NCBI GenBank assembly: GCA_014800815.1
Contig: JAAVFI010000024.1
Coordinates: 34,079-98,078 of the forward strand
Source of the DNA: Bacteroidales bacterium
GTDB taxonomy: Bacteria; Bacteroidota; Bacteroidia; Bacteroidales; Muribaculaceae
Direction of reading: 5' to 3'
DNA: 64,000 nt
Part shown: positions 45,601 to 52,904 of the stretch, piece after piece
Position numbering within the stretch: position 1 is the stretch's first letter
Layout of the letters: each line of letters begins with the position of its first letter
Notes under the pieces: model-generated
The model's database searches: none
The model's input: the letters and a program-made list of their open reading frames with translations, nothing else
What the model was told of the DNA's origin: nothing
Translations under genes and position numbers: made by a program

Positions 45601-46484
45601 AGGGCAACATCCTCGAGACCGAGAAAGTTGGTATCTGGACTCCCCTCAACGCCGGTACTTCTACCTACCGTATCCTCTACAACCAGCCCGGAGCAGCAGC
45701 TCCCTCTTACTGGCAGACTGCAGCCATGATCACCGGCAACGGCATCGTGACTAACGACAATCAGGAAACTCTCTTCCCCGCCGATGCTGCCAAGCAGACC
45801 TCTACAGGCTACGCTATGCAGTATGTATTCGAAGGCGAAGAAAACTTCCACGTACCCGTATATGCAAACCCCGTCTACAACGTCACCTACTCTGCAGCAG
45901 GTAAGTATGGTAACGGTATCCGCAAATACAACCCCAACTACACCGCTACCGACCAGTGGTTCTACACTCCCCAGCACTCAGGCCTCTCCGCCTTCAACTT
46001 CTTCAATATCGCAGGCAAGGACTACGTGATCTACCCCGCAGGTGGTGCTACTCTCGCTTCCGACGCCTTCGCTATCGCTGAGGTAAGCTATGTCGACGGC
46101 CCCGCTACCAACATGGACATGGAAGGTGAAACCCTCGTCGACGGCAAGCTCGCAGGCACTCTCAAGGCTCGCGTATACTGCGCTATGAACGAGGCAGGCA
46201 CTCTCCCCCTCTATGCAGGCAGTGCTTCTACCTTAGTTTCTTACAATGTTGTGCCCGTCGAAGGCGAAGACGCTGTATATATCTATGTATATGGCAACGG
46301 CGCTCCCGGCGTGAAGTACAAATTCACCGTTGCCAAGAAGACCTCTGCTGTAGACGGCATCGAGGCTGAGCTCGAAGATGCTCCCGTAGAATACTACAAC
46401 CTCCAGGGCATCCGCGTAGCTAACCCCGAACACGGCTTCTACATCAAGCGTCAGGGCAACAAGACTACCAAAGTCATTCTCTAA
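42687..46484 (+). CDS. Large secreted protein, internally duplicated family B
   Basis: Starting at the ATG at 42687 (signal peptide ending LTANA) gives 1265 residues. Layout: family B domain (about 22-395); a lectin-like beta module (about 405-530); a small OB-like domain, possibly DUF6359 (about 550-665, with YVKGEITSITEVS and GDEVVVFGKVVNY); a second copy of the beta module (about 676-826, sharing LRLYAKNTLT and GDTEVVWTGDA); a second family B domain (about 836-1215); and a NLQGIRVANPEHG tail. The two family B domains are close to identical over long stretches, including at DNA level (for example 42820-43110 against 45280-45570), so the duplication looks recent. It is probably a multivalent glycan-binding or structural protein (inference). 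Function is not known. Confidence 0.75.
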   Translation: MKKLLAGALFAATLTANAAVGGIATQEGYTLKLVDVAEGISTAGTTNRSGVGVNGKFYVNYYGEGVRVYSNTGELLKTIPPTAGYHNWVSCNADQAGHVLVQLDVKAFDGSCSANGGHGFMVIDSETDEVIVPFLPMTFGYANRFDAMSPMAGNILETEKAASYSVLNAGVSSYRFLYNQPGAEAPSYWQTRAFATSAGIVGTEEVPTLFPEASTQTTLGYAMQYTFEGETNFNLAVYANPVYNVTYSANGFGNGIRKYGANEKPVEPAQWFYTPQHSGLTGFNFFNIAGVDYIIYPAGQSNVGGDAFAICEVSYVDTPISNLEMEGESLVDGKPAGVMKARVFAATNESGATLYNVNSATANSYNIEPVEGDANSVYIYVYTNGAPGRKFKFTVGEEATEPEPVATEVTIADSQLTAPGKTTVEGFTVDIEKGAGSTAPKFYAAGMRLYAKNTLTISAENITSIKFNLAESGNKRYAELTASTGTVSAQANGDTEVVWTGDASEVTFTVGDTSIGEEAGKVGQFHFNSIVITGIGGEEPEQPELPEGTGEGTVESPYDVAKVLYMIANGTNDENAEVYVKGEITSITEVSTSFGNATYTISDKGTDNSFGIYRGYALGNQKFTSEDEIKVGDEVVVFGKVVNYNGNTPQMTTGNYIYSLNGETYEETEQPVEPEPDFSDCTGTEEATITAPELTTVPGITKFTGEGECGYGFETLKNDGTTDPQVYTDNQGEIALRLYAKNTLTVAGGKLTSIRFVLASSAATRYTTFTASTGTVAEQAAGDTEVVWTGDATEVTFTVGDKAVYGTAGESKAGQIHISEIIINESEEEPEPEPAVTAALGTIATQEGYSLEALWTADNISVAGTTNRSGVGVNDKFYVNYYGEGVRVYSNTGVLLKTIPATEGYHNWVSCNADQAGHVLVQLDVKAFDGTCSPNGDHGFMVIDSETDEVIVPFLPMTFGYAQRFDAMAPVQGNILETEKVGIWTPLNAGTSTYRILYNQPGAAAPSYWQTAAMITGNGIVTNDNQETLFPADAAKQTSTGYAMQYVFEGEENFHVPVYANPVYNVTYSAAGKYGNGIRKYNPNYTATDQWFYTPQHSGLSAFNFFNIAGKDYVIYPAGGATLASDAFAIAEVSYVDGPATNMDMEGETLVDGKLAGTLKARVYCAMNEAGTLPLYAGSASTLVSYNVVPVEGEDAVYIYVYGNGAPGVKYKFTVAKKTSAVDGIEAELEDAPVEYYNLQGIRVANPEHGFYIKRQGNKTTKVIL

Positions 46485-46504
46485 TCTCCCGATACTCCAT
46501 ACTC

Positions 46505-46539
46505 GGCGGTGCCGCGCTTCGGCACGGCACCGCCTTTTT
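46505..46539 (+). terminator. Rho-independent terminator after the duplicated family B gene
   Basis: Perfect 10-base GC arms (46505-46514, 46525-46534) surround a 10-base loop and are followed by TTTTT. This is a strong terminator inside the PUL. Confidence 0.9.
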
Positions 46540-46605
46540 CCTAAAATCTCTCAGACTCAGACTCTCCCGGATTCCTAATACAAATTCTATAATTACTAAC
46601 TTCAA

Positions 46606-47913
46606 ATGAAGAAATTCTTACTCTTTACACTTCTCGCAGGAGCTGCCATCTCGGCTTCAGCTGCGGTGGGCTCGGGCGCCTGTCAACCCGGCTATCACCT
46701 CACAAATGTCTATTCTCTTCCCGGCATTATGCCCTCAGGAACTACCGTTCGTTCGGCAGTAGGTACTCACGACAAATGGTTCGTCAATGAATACGGTACC
46801 GGCATCAAGGTCTACGATTCCAAGGGCACACTCATCACTACCATTAAACCCTCTACCGGCCACTACCTCTGGGTAAGCGGCAACATCGACCACGCAGGTC
46901 ACTATCTCCCCCAGGTCGATAACCATGCATTCAATGGCACTTGCTCAGCAGACGGCCACGGCTTTATGGTAATCGACACCGAAACAAATGAAGTACTGAA
47001 AGATTTTGTACCTATGGGCACAATGGAAGAATCGGGTCGCTTCGACTGTATGGCACCCGTACTCGGAAATATCTTCGAGACAGAAAAAGCCCGTATCTAC
47101 GCACCGCTTAATACTTTTCCCAGGGCAGAACAGTTCACATATAATTGGAGCGGATCTTTCGCGGAAGATGGCAAGTGCTTTAAAGCAGTATCATTCGACG
47201 TTCCCCTAACCGCATTCCCCGCAGCAATCCAGAAATGCACATCGACCGGCTATGCAATGCAGTATACCGATGAGGGCCAGAACTTCCTTGCATTATATGG
47301 CAATCCCCATATAGAGTATACATACTCTGCTGCCGGTAAATATGGCAATGGTATAGCAAAGTATGCAGGCGACGGCAACTACAAGCCTACCGGCAAGTAC
47401 TTCTACACGCCCCAGCACAGCTGTCTCTCAGGCTTCAATATCTTCAACCTCCAGGGCGACCAGTATATAATCTACCCCGGTGGTGGAGCCACACGTGCAG
47501 GCGATGCATTCGCTATCGCACGTCTTACCGAAGTAGATTCACCGCTCACCGATATGTCTATGGAAGGTGAAAGCGGCCTTGCAGGACCACTCGTGGCCCG
47601 CGCGTACGCAGCTACGTCAGGTTCTAATGTTGCTTATGTAGGAAATACTGCTGGTGCCGTTCAGTACACCGTAGAAGAAGTGGAAGGCGAGCCCTACTCG
47701 GCATACATCTACGTTGCTACTATGGGCACTCCCCTCAACAAGTGGAAATTCAGCGTTCCCGACAAGGGTATAGCCACCGGCGTAGAAGCAGTAGAAGTCG
47801 ACTCAGAAGCTCCCGTAGAGTACTACAACCTCCAGGGCGTTCGCGTAGCCAACCCCGAGAAGGGTATCTACATCAAGCGTCAGGGCGCTACCGCCACCAA
47901 GGTAGTGTTCTAA
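46606..47913 (+). CDS. Secreted beta-propeller-like protein, paralogue family B (third gene)
   Basis: The 435-residue product has a signal peptide (ending ISASA) and one family B domain, with TTVRSAVGTHDKWFVNEYG, WVSGNIDHAGHYLPQVDNHA, HGFMVIDTETNEVL, FYTPQHSCLSGF and YIIYPGGGA. It is closest to the halves of the preceding large protein. The tail is YYNLQGVRVANPEKG, YIKRQGATATKVVF. No enzyme motif is seen. It follows a strong terminator, so it may need its own promoter or depend on read-through. Confidence 0.75.
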   Translation: MKKFLLFTLLAGAAISASAAVGSGACQPGYHLTNVYSLPGIMPSGTTVRSAVGTHDKWFVNEYGTGIKVYDSKGTLITTIKPSTGHYLWVSGNIDHAGHYLPQVDNHAFNGTCSADGHGFMVIDTETNEVLKDFVPMGTMEESGRFDCMAPVLGNIFETEKARIYAPLNTFPRAEQFTYNWSGSFAEDGKCFKAVSFDVPLTAFPAAIQKCTSTGYAMQYTDEGQNFLALYGNPHIEYTYSAAGKYGNGIAKYAGDGNYKPTGKYFYTPQHSCLSGFNIFNLQGDQYIIYPGGGATRAGDAFAIARLTEVDSPLTDMSMEGESGLAGPLVARAYAATSGSNVAYVGNTAGAVQYTVEEVEGEPYSAYIYVATMGTPLNKWKFSVPDKGIATGVEAVEVDSEAPVEYYNLQGVRVANPEKGIYIKRQGATATKVVF

Positions 47914-47931
47914 GCGCGGACACATAACTAT

Positions 47932-48008
47932 AATGCAGGGATAGGCCATATATTGTTTTCTCATATTGAATTGACACAGATTGGTTTCGCAGGTCTATCC
48001 CTGCATTT
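47932..48008 (+). other. 13-base perfect inverted repeat with 50-base loop
   Basis: AATGCAGGGATAG (47932-47944) and its exact complement (47995-48007) enclose 50 bases and are followed by a weak T stretch. It may be a terminator or mRNA end, or a small structured RNA. The CCCTGCATT end resembles that of the terminator at 42624-42636. Confidence 0.5.
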
Positions 48009-48062
48009 CTTCAATAAGCGAATCACACATATCCCCACTACTCTATAAAACATCATCCTATC

Positions 48063-51000
48063 ATGATATTTCCTCGTATAGCGGCGGCCCTCCTACTGGG
48101 TGTCTCGGTATTCACGGCATCGGCTTTCAGCGCGAAAGACGCCGCCACTGTTCTCCCCAAACTCACTCTCGAGCAGAAAGCTCGCCTCATAGTAGGTTGC
48201 GGACCCGACACCGCGGCGCCAAGCCACTATACTCCCGGTTCGGCCGGCTGGACTTACTCCATAGCCGAATACGGTCTCCCCTCGCTCAACCTCGCCGACG
48301 GTCCTGTCGGCCCCCGCATCAATCCTATGCCCTGGATTGAGACCACCGTTGTCTACGACGACAACGGCCTCCCCGCCGAAGTAGTCACCGGCACCGAATC
48401 GGCCGACACCGCCGCCTCGCAGTGGTGCACCGCATTCCCCTCTACCACAGCACTTGCAGCTTCTTTCGATACCGGCGCCGCCCACGCTCAGGGCGAGACC
48501 ATGGGTGCCGAGTGTGCCGCCTACGGCATAGACGTGCTCCTCAGCCCCGGTATCAACATCATACGCAACCCTCTCTGCGGCCGCAACTTCGAGTATTTCT
48601 CCGAAGACCCCGTACTCACAGGAGCTCTCGCCACTGAGCTCGTCAAGGGTGTGCAGAGCAAAGGTGTAGGCACCAGCCTCAAGCACTTCGTGGCAAACAA
48701 CCAACAGACAGGAAAAAAATTCAACGACGCCCGCATCAGCCGCCGCGCCCTCCGCGAAATCTACCTCCGCGCTTTCGAGAAGGTAGTGCGCGAGGCCAAG
48801 CCCTGGACCCTCATGACGTCGTACAACAAGATAGCAGGGGAGTACACCCAGACAAATCAGGAACTCCTGCAGACTCTCCTCCGCGATGAGTGGGGCTACG
48901 ACGGCCTCGTGCTCACCGACTGGACCGTCTACCGCCCCACCGACAGCCTCATCATGGCACGCACGGGCCTCATCATGCCAGGCCGCGAAGAGCTTGTGCA
49001 GGAAGTGATCGACGCCGTGAAGTCGGGCCGCGTCACCGAGGCTCAGCTCGACGCCTGCGTTGCCGACGTGCTCCGCCTCGCCGCCCGTTCGCTCTCCGGC
49101 AAGGGCTGGAAGCGCACCACTCCCGACCTCGCCACCGCCGCAGCTCTCTCGCGCCGCATGGGTGCAGAGGCTATGGTACTCCTCAAAAACAACGACTCAA
49201 CCCTCCCGCTCGCACCCGGCGCACGCATTGCGGTGTTCGGCACGGGAGCCTACACCTCGATTGCCGGCGGCACAGGCTCGTCGAACGTCAACAAGCGCTA
49301 TGTGGTCGACATCGACCGAGGCCTCGAAGACGCCGGCTACAAGGTCAGCGCCGACCTCCGCAAGCTCTACCGCGACTACAATGCCAATCAGGCTGCCCTC
49401 ACCGACGATCATCCCAACTGCCCCGCATGGCAGAAGATTTCATACCACCGCCCCGTAATCGCTGAGATGGACCTCAGCCGCGCCGACAATCTCATCCGCC
49501 GTCAGGCCGCTACCGAAGATGCCGCCGTGGTGGTCATCTCGCGCAAGAGCGGCGAGACCGCCGACCGCGTTATCGAAGGCGACTTCAACCTCTCGGCAGC
49601 CGAGAAGACCATGCTCAAATCGGTATGCGAGGCATTCCACGCCAAGGGCAAGCCCGTAGTGGCCGTGCTCAACGTCCCCGGCAATATGGAGACAGGTTCG
49701 TGGCGCGACCTCCCCGACGCTATCGTCGTGGCATGGTATCCCGGCCAGGAATGCGGCCACGCCGTGGCCGACGTGCTCTCAGGCGCCGTCAACCCCTCGG
49801 GACGCCTCCCCTTCACCATGCCCCTCCACTACTTCGACCTCCCCTCGGCAGAAAACTATCCCTTCCTCGGCCAGACCGAAGGCCGCAACTTCGACTACAC
49901 CAACTACGAAGAAGATATCTGGGTGGGCTACCGCTACTTCGACGCCTCGGGCCGCCCCGTGGCATACCCCTTCGGCTACGGCCTCAGCTACACCGACTTC
50001 TCCTACGGCACGCCCAAAGTAGTGCGCCGAGGCGATAGGACCACCGTGACCGTAACCGTGACCAACACCGGCTCCGTTGCCGGCCGCGAAGTGGTGCAGC
50101 TCTACATCAGCGCACCTCAGGACGGTAAGCTCCGCAAGGCTCCCGCCGAGCTCAAAGGCTTTGCCAAGACCCGCACCCTCGCTCCCGGCGAGAGCGAGAC
50201 CGTGAGCATCACCGTGACCGACGCCGACCTCGCTTCGTTCGACGAAGAACGCTCGGCATGGGTCACCGACAAGGGCGAGTACACCGCTCGTCTCGGTCGC
50301 CACGTGGGCAGCTACATTGCCTCCGTGCCCTTCTCCGTCAAGAAAGAGACCGTGCGCCCCGTGGCCGACATCCTCGCTCCCGTAGTGCCCGTCAAGGCCG
50401 TGAATCCCGCTCCCGACCCCCTGCAGGACCTTGAATGGCGTCAGGGTTCCGATTTTACAATCATAGGCCGCGTATATCCCGACTCCCTCCCTATCTACAG
50501 CCGTGTGCCCGACTTCCGCAAGCCCGTAACCCGCGAAGCTCTCTATAAGCTCGGCCAGCACACCTCGGGTATGGCGATACGCTTCCGCAGCGATTCGCCC
50601 AAGCTCGCCCTCCGCTGGGAGAGCCGCTACCACAACGACATGACCCACATGGCATCGCTCGGCACCCGCGGCGCCGACCTCTACTATCTCGCCCCCGACA
50701 GCACATGGCGCTTCGTGGCGCCCGCACGTCCTATGGGCGATCCCACCACCTGGCTCATGATCGACAACATGAAGCCCGAGATGCGCGAGTATATGCTTCA
50801 CCTCCCCCTCTACGACGGTCTCAAGAGTCTCGAAATCGGTTTTGCCCCCGGCTCCACCGCCGAGAAGCCCGTCTACAACTTCCCCCGCCGCGAGAGCAAG
50901 CCCGTGGTGATCTACGGCTCGTCTATCCAGCACGGCGCCACCGCCTCGCGCCCCGGCACCGCTCCGAGCAACTATATCCGCCGTCAGCTCGGCACCGACG

Positions 51001-51443
51001 TGATCAACCTCGGCTTCAGCGCCAACGCTCACATCGACTATGAGATTGCCGAAATGATGGCCGACGTCGACGCCGCCGTCTACGTCCTCGACTTCGTACC
51101 CAACGCACTCGTGTGGGAAATCAACGAAAAAGCCGAGAAATTCATCAAGATACTCCGCGACCGCCGTCCCGACGTGCCCCTCGTGTTCGTCGAAGACCCC
51201 TATTTCACCACCACTCAGCTCGATGTATCTTACAAAGCCGCTATCGACGCCAAGAACGAAGCTATCAAAGCCCTCTACGACCGCCTCGTAGCTGCCGGAC
51301 TCGAAAATACTTACTACATCACCACCGACCAGATCACCACGCCCGACGGCGAGTGGTCGTCGGACTCTATCCACTACACCGACTACGGATACCGCCAATA
51401 TTGCGAGGCATTATTGGCCGTGTTGCGTGGAATTGTAAAATAA
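48063..51443 (+). CDS. GH3 beta-glycosidase fused to an SGNH esterase
   Basis: The 1126-residue secreted enzyme has a signal peptide (about 1-23). The GH3 part (about 30-780) has KHFVANNQQ (207-215), the nucleophile Asp286 in GLVLTDW, the second alpha/beta domain and a fibronectin-III-like end (LYISAPQDGKLRKAPAELKG). A linker and jelly-roll-like part (about 785-940) lead to an SGNH hydrolase domain with nucleophile Ser954 in YGSSIQHG, the GFSANAH block, and Asp1101/His1104 in DSIHYTDYGY. GH3 enzymes remove terminal beta-linked sugars; SGNH domains remove acyl groups. The fusion suggests an ester-decorated beta-linked branch. Specificity is unknown. Confidence 0.92.
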   Translation: MIFPRIAAALLLGVSVFTASAFSAKDAATVLPKLTLEQKARLIVGCGPDTAAPSHYTPGSAGWTYSIAEYGLPSLNLADGPVGPRINPMPWIETTVVYDDNGLPAEVVTGTESADTAASQWCTAFPSTTALAASFDTGAAHAQGETMGAECAAYGIDVLLSPGINIIRNPLCGRNFEYFSEDPVLTGALATELVKGVQSKGVGTSLKHFVANNQQTGKKFNDARISRRALREIYLRAFEKVVREAKPWTLMTSYNKIAGEYTQTNQELLQTLLRDEWGYDGLVLTDWTVYRPTDSLIMARTGLIMPGREELVQEVIDAVKSGRVTEAQLDACVADVLRLAARSLSGKGWKRTTPDLATAAALSRRMGAEAMVLLKNNDSTLPLAPGARIAVFGTGAYTSIAGGTGSSNVNKRYVVDIDRGLEDAGYKVSADLRKLYRDYNANQAALTDDHPNCPAWQKISYHRPVIAEMDLSRADNLIRRQAATEDAAVVVISRKSGETADRVIEGDFNLSAAEKTMLKSVCEAFHAKGKPVVAVLNVPGNMETGSWRDLPDAIVVAWYPGQECGHAVADVLSGAVNPSGRLPFTMPLHYFDLPSAENYPFLGQTEGRNFDYTNYEEDIWVGYRYFDASGRPVAYPFGYGLSYTDFSYGTPKVVRRGDRTTVTVTVTNTGSVAGREVVQLYISAPQDGKLRKAPAELKGFAKTRTLAPGESETVSITVTDADLASFDEERSAWVTDKGEYTARLGRHVGSYIASVPFSVKKETVRPVADILAPVVPVKAVNPAPDPLQDLEWRQGSDFTIIGRVYPDSLPIYSRVPDFRKPVTREALYKLGQHTSGMAIRFRSDSPKLALRWESRYHNDMTHMASLGTRGADLYYLAPDSTWRFVAPARPMGDPTTWLMIDNMKPEMREYMLHLPLYDGLKSLEIGFAPGSTAEKPVYNFPRRESKPVVIYGSSIQHGATASRPGTAPSNYIRRQLGTDVINLGFSANAHIDYEIAEMMADVDAAVYVLDFVPNALVWEINEKAEKFIKILRDRRPDVPLVFVEDPYFTTTQLDVSYKAAIDAKNEAIKALYDRLVAAGLENTYYITTDQITTPDGEWSSDSIHYTDYGYRQYCEALLAVLRGIVK

Positions 51444-51449
51444 TTTTCG

Positions 51450-51457
51450 TAACTTTG
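51450..51457 (+). promoter_or_regulatory. Internal PUL promoter box before the DUF4855 gene
   Basis: TAACTTTG, a TAnnTTTG match, starts 7 bases after the GH3-SGNH stop and 33 bases before the next ATG. It suggests that the distal PUL genes (DUF4855 to GH27) have their own transcription start. The -33 element is poor. Confidence 0.55.
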
Positions 51458-51482
51458 CATAAATACCCAATTACGCTATAAA

Positions 51483-52841
51483 ATGAAAAAACATCTTATT
51501 ACTCTCCTCTTCGCCGCCGCTGCGCTTGTATCTGACGCAGCATCGGTGCATAATAAATTCCGTGTCGACACCGAAGTGTGCGACCCCGTGCTTATCTATA
51601 CCGGCGGCCTCTCAAAGCGTGCCGACTGGACTGAGGCGCGAAATATCCGCCCCTATCTCACCCACGGCTATGCCGACGGCACCCGCGATTGGTTCTACGA
51701 CTCATTCATCTATAACGAAACCAACTGGTACGACAAAGCTACCGGCGAAACCCGCGTGCTCGTCAACGCCGGCGGCGGTCAGCTCCCCGCCAACAAGGGC
51801 GACTGGGACAACTATCTCAACCACGTACTCGGCCCCGACGGCGACCTCCACGCCCTCGACGCCCAGATCGACGTGTGGAAAGCCACTCTCGGCGAGCCCC
51901 GTCTCCGCCACAAGATAATCATGGGCATGCCCTTCCCCTGCAAGGACGGTCGCGGCACTCCCAAGGCGTGCGAATGGAAAAAATTCAACTTCGGCGAAAT
52001 CGACGGTGAAGACATGGACTTCTCACGCGAAGCCCACCAGCTCAAGGCCGCCTACTATGCCGTAGACGAGATTATACGCCTCTTCAACGAGGGCAACTTC
52101 AAGAACATCGACCTCGTAGGCATCTACTGCCCCGAGGAGACTCTCTACTCTATCTCGCACATCATCCGCCGCATCAACGACTATATCCACACCAAAGACC
52201 TCCGTACCTACTGGATTCCCTTCTGGACCGGAAACGACCAGTATGCGCTCAACTGGGCCGAATACGGCTTCGACATCGCATACCGCCAGCCCAACTACTT
52301 CTTCTACGCCAATCCTCTCCCCACCAAGATGCGCCTCTACGAGTGCATCGACCAGTGCAAGACCTACGGTCTCGGCCTCGAACTCGAATTCGAAACCTCT
52401 AACCCCAGCAATGCGCTCTACGAGTTCTCGCCCTCCTACCACCAGCGCCTCATCGACTACCTCGACTACTTCGAGAAGTACGGCGTATGGGCTGAGTCGG
52501 GCGTAGCTCACTACGGTGGCTCCAAGGGTTATGTGGATATGGCCTCAAGCATGTCGCCCGAGAATCAGGCTGTAATGGACCGCCTCGCCGACATCGTGCG
52601 CACTCGTCAGAAGGCTATGGCCGAGGAGCTCGCAGGCGTTGAATCGTCGCCCGTCCTCCCCGAGTCGCCCTTCGCATACGCCGGTCAGGGCGAGATATTC
52701 ATCTCCAACGCTCCCGACGCCACCATCTACTCCCTCGCAGGCATCGCGCTCTTCCACGGCGAAGGTTCGCATTCATGCAACCCCGGCATCTACATCGTAT
52801 CCGACGGCCACGGCCGCACCTGCAAGGTATCTGTACGATAA
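51483..52841 (+). CDS. Secreted DUF4855 protein with C-terminal tail
   Basis: The 452-residue protein has a signal peptide (about 1-19) and one DUF4855-type domain (about 28-385). Its motifs include LIYTGGLSKRADWT, DWFYDSFIY, LRTYWIPFWTGNDQYALNW, YGFDIAYRQPNYFF and LGLELEFE. The regular blocks look like a TIM barrel, and the E/D pairs could be catalytic (inference). The family is PUL-associated and uncharacterised as far as I know. The tail (ATIYSLAGIALF, NPGIYIVSDGHG, KVSVR) is a divergent form of the window's sorting-like end. It is a paralogue of the next gene. Confidence 0.8.
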   Translation: MKKHLITLLFAAAALVSDAASVHNKFRVDTEVCDPVLIYTGGLSKRADWTEARNIRPYLTHGYADGTRDWFYDSFIYNETNWYDKATGETRVLVNAGGGQLPANKGDWDNYLNHVLGPDGDLHALDAQIDVWKATLGEPRLRHKIIMGMPFPCKDGRGTPKACEWKKFNFGEIDGEDMDFSREAHQLKAAYYAVDEIIRLFNEGNFKNIDLVGIYCPEETLYSISHIIRRINDYIHTKDLRTYWIPFWTGNDQYALNWAEYGFDIAYRQPNYFFYANPLPTKMRLYECIDQCKTYGLGLELEFETSNPSNALYEFSPSYHQRLIDYLDYFEKYGVWAESGVAHYGGSKGYVDMASSMSPENQAVMDRLADIVRTRQKAMAEELAGVESSPVLPESPFAYAGQGEIFISNAPDATIYSLAGIALFHGEGSHSCNPGIYIVSDGHGRTCKVSVR

Positions 52842-52904
52842 ATCCACGAGGAATCTACCTGATTACATAACACAATTACCTATCACCTTCATTATTTCCA
52901 ATCT

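Noticed and set aside
49779..51398. Long minus-strand ORF of 539 codons
   Set aside because: It lies wholly antisense to GH3-SGNH, has Val/Gly/Glu-rich low-complexity content and no motif; it comes from the strong NNC codon bias of the real gene.
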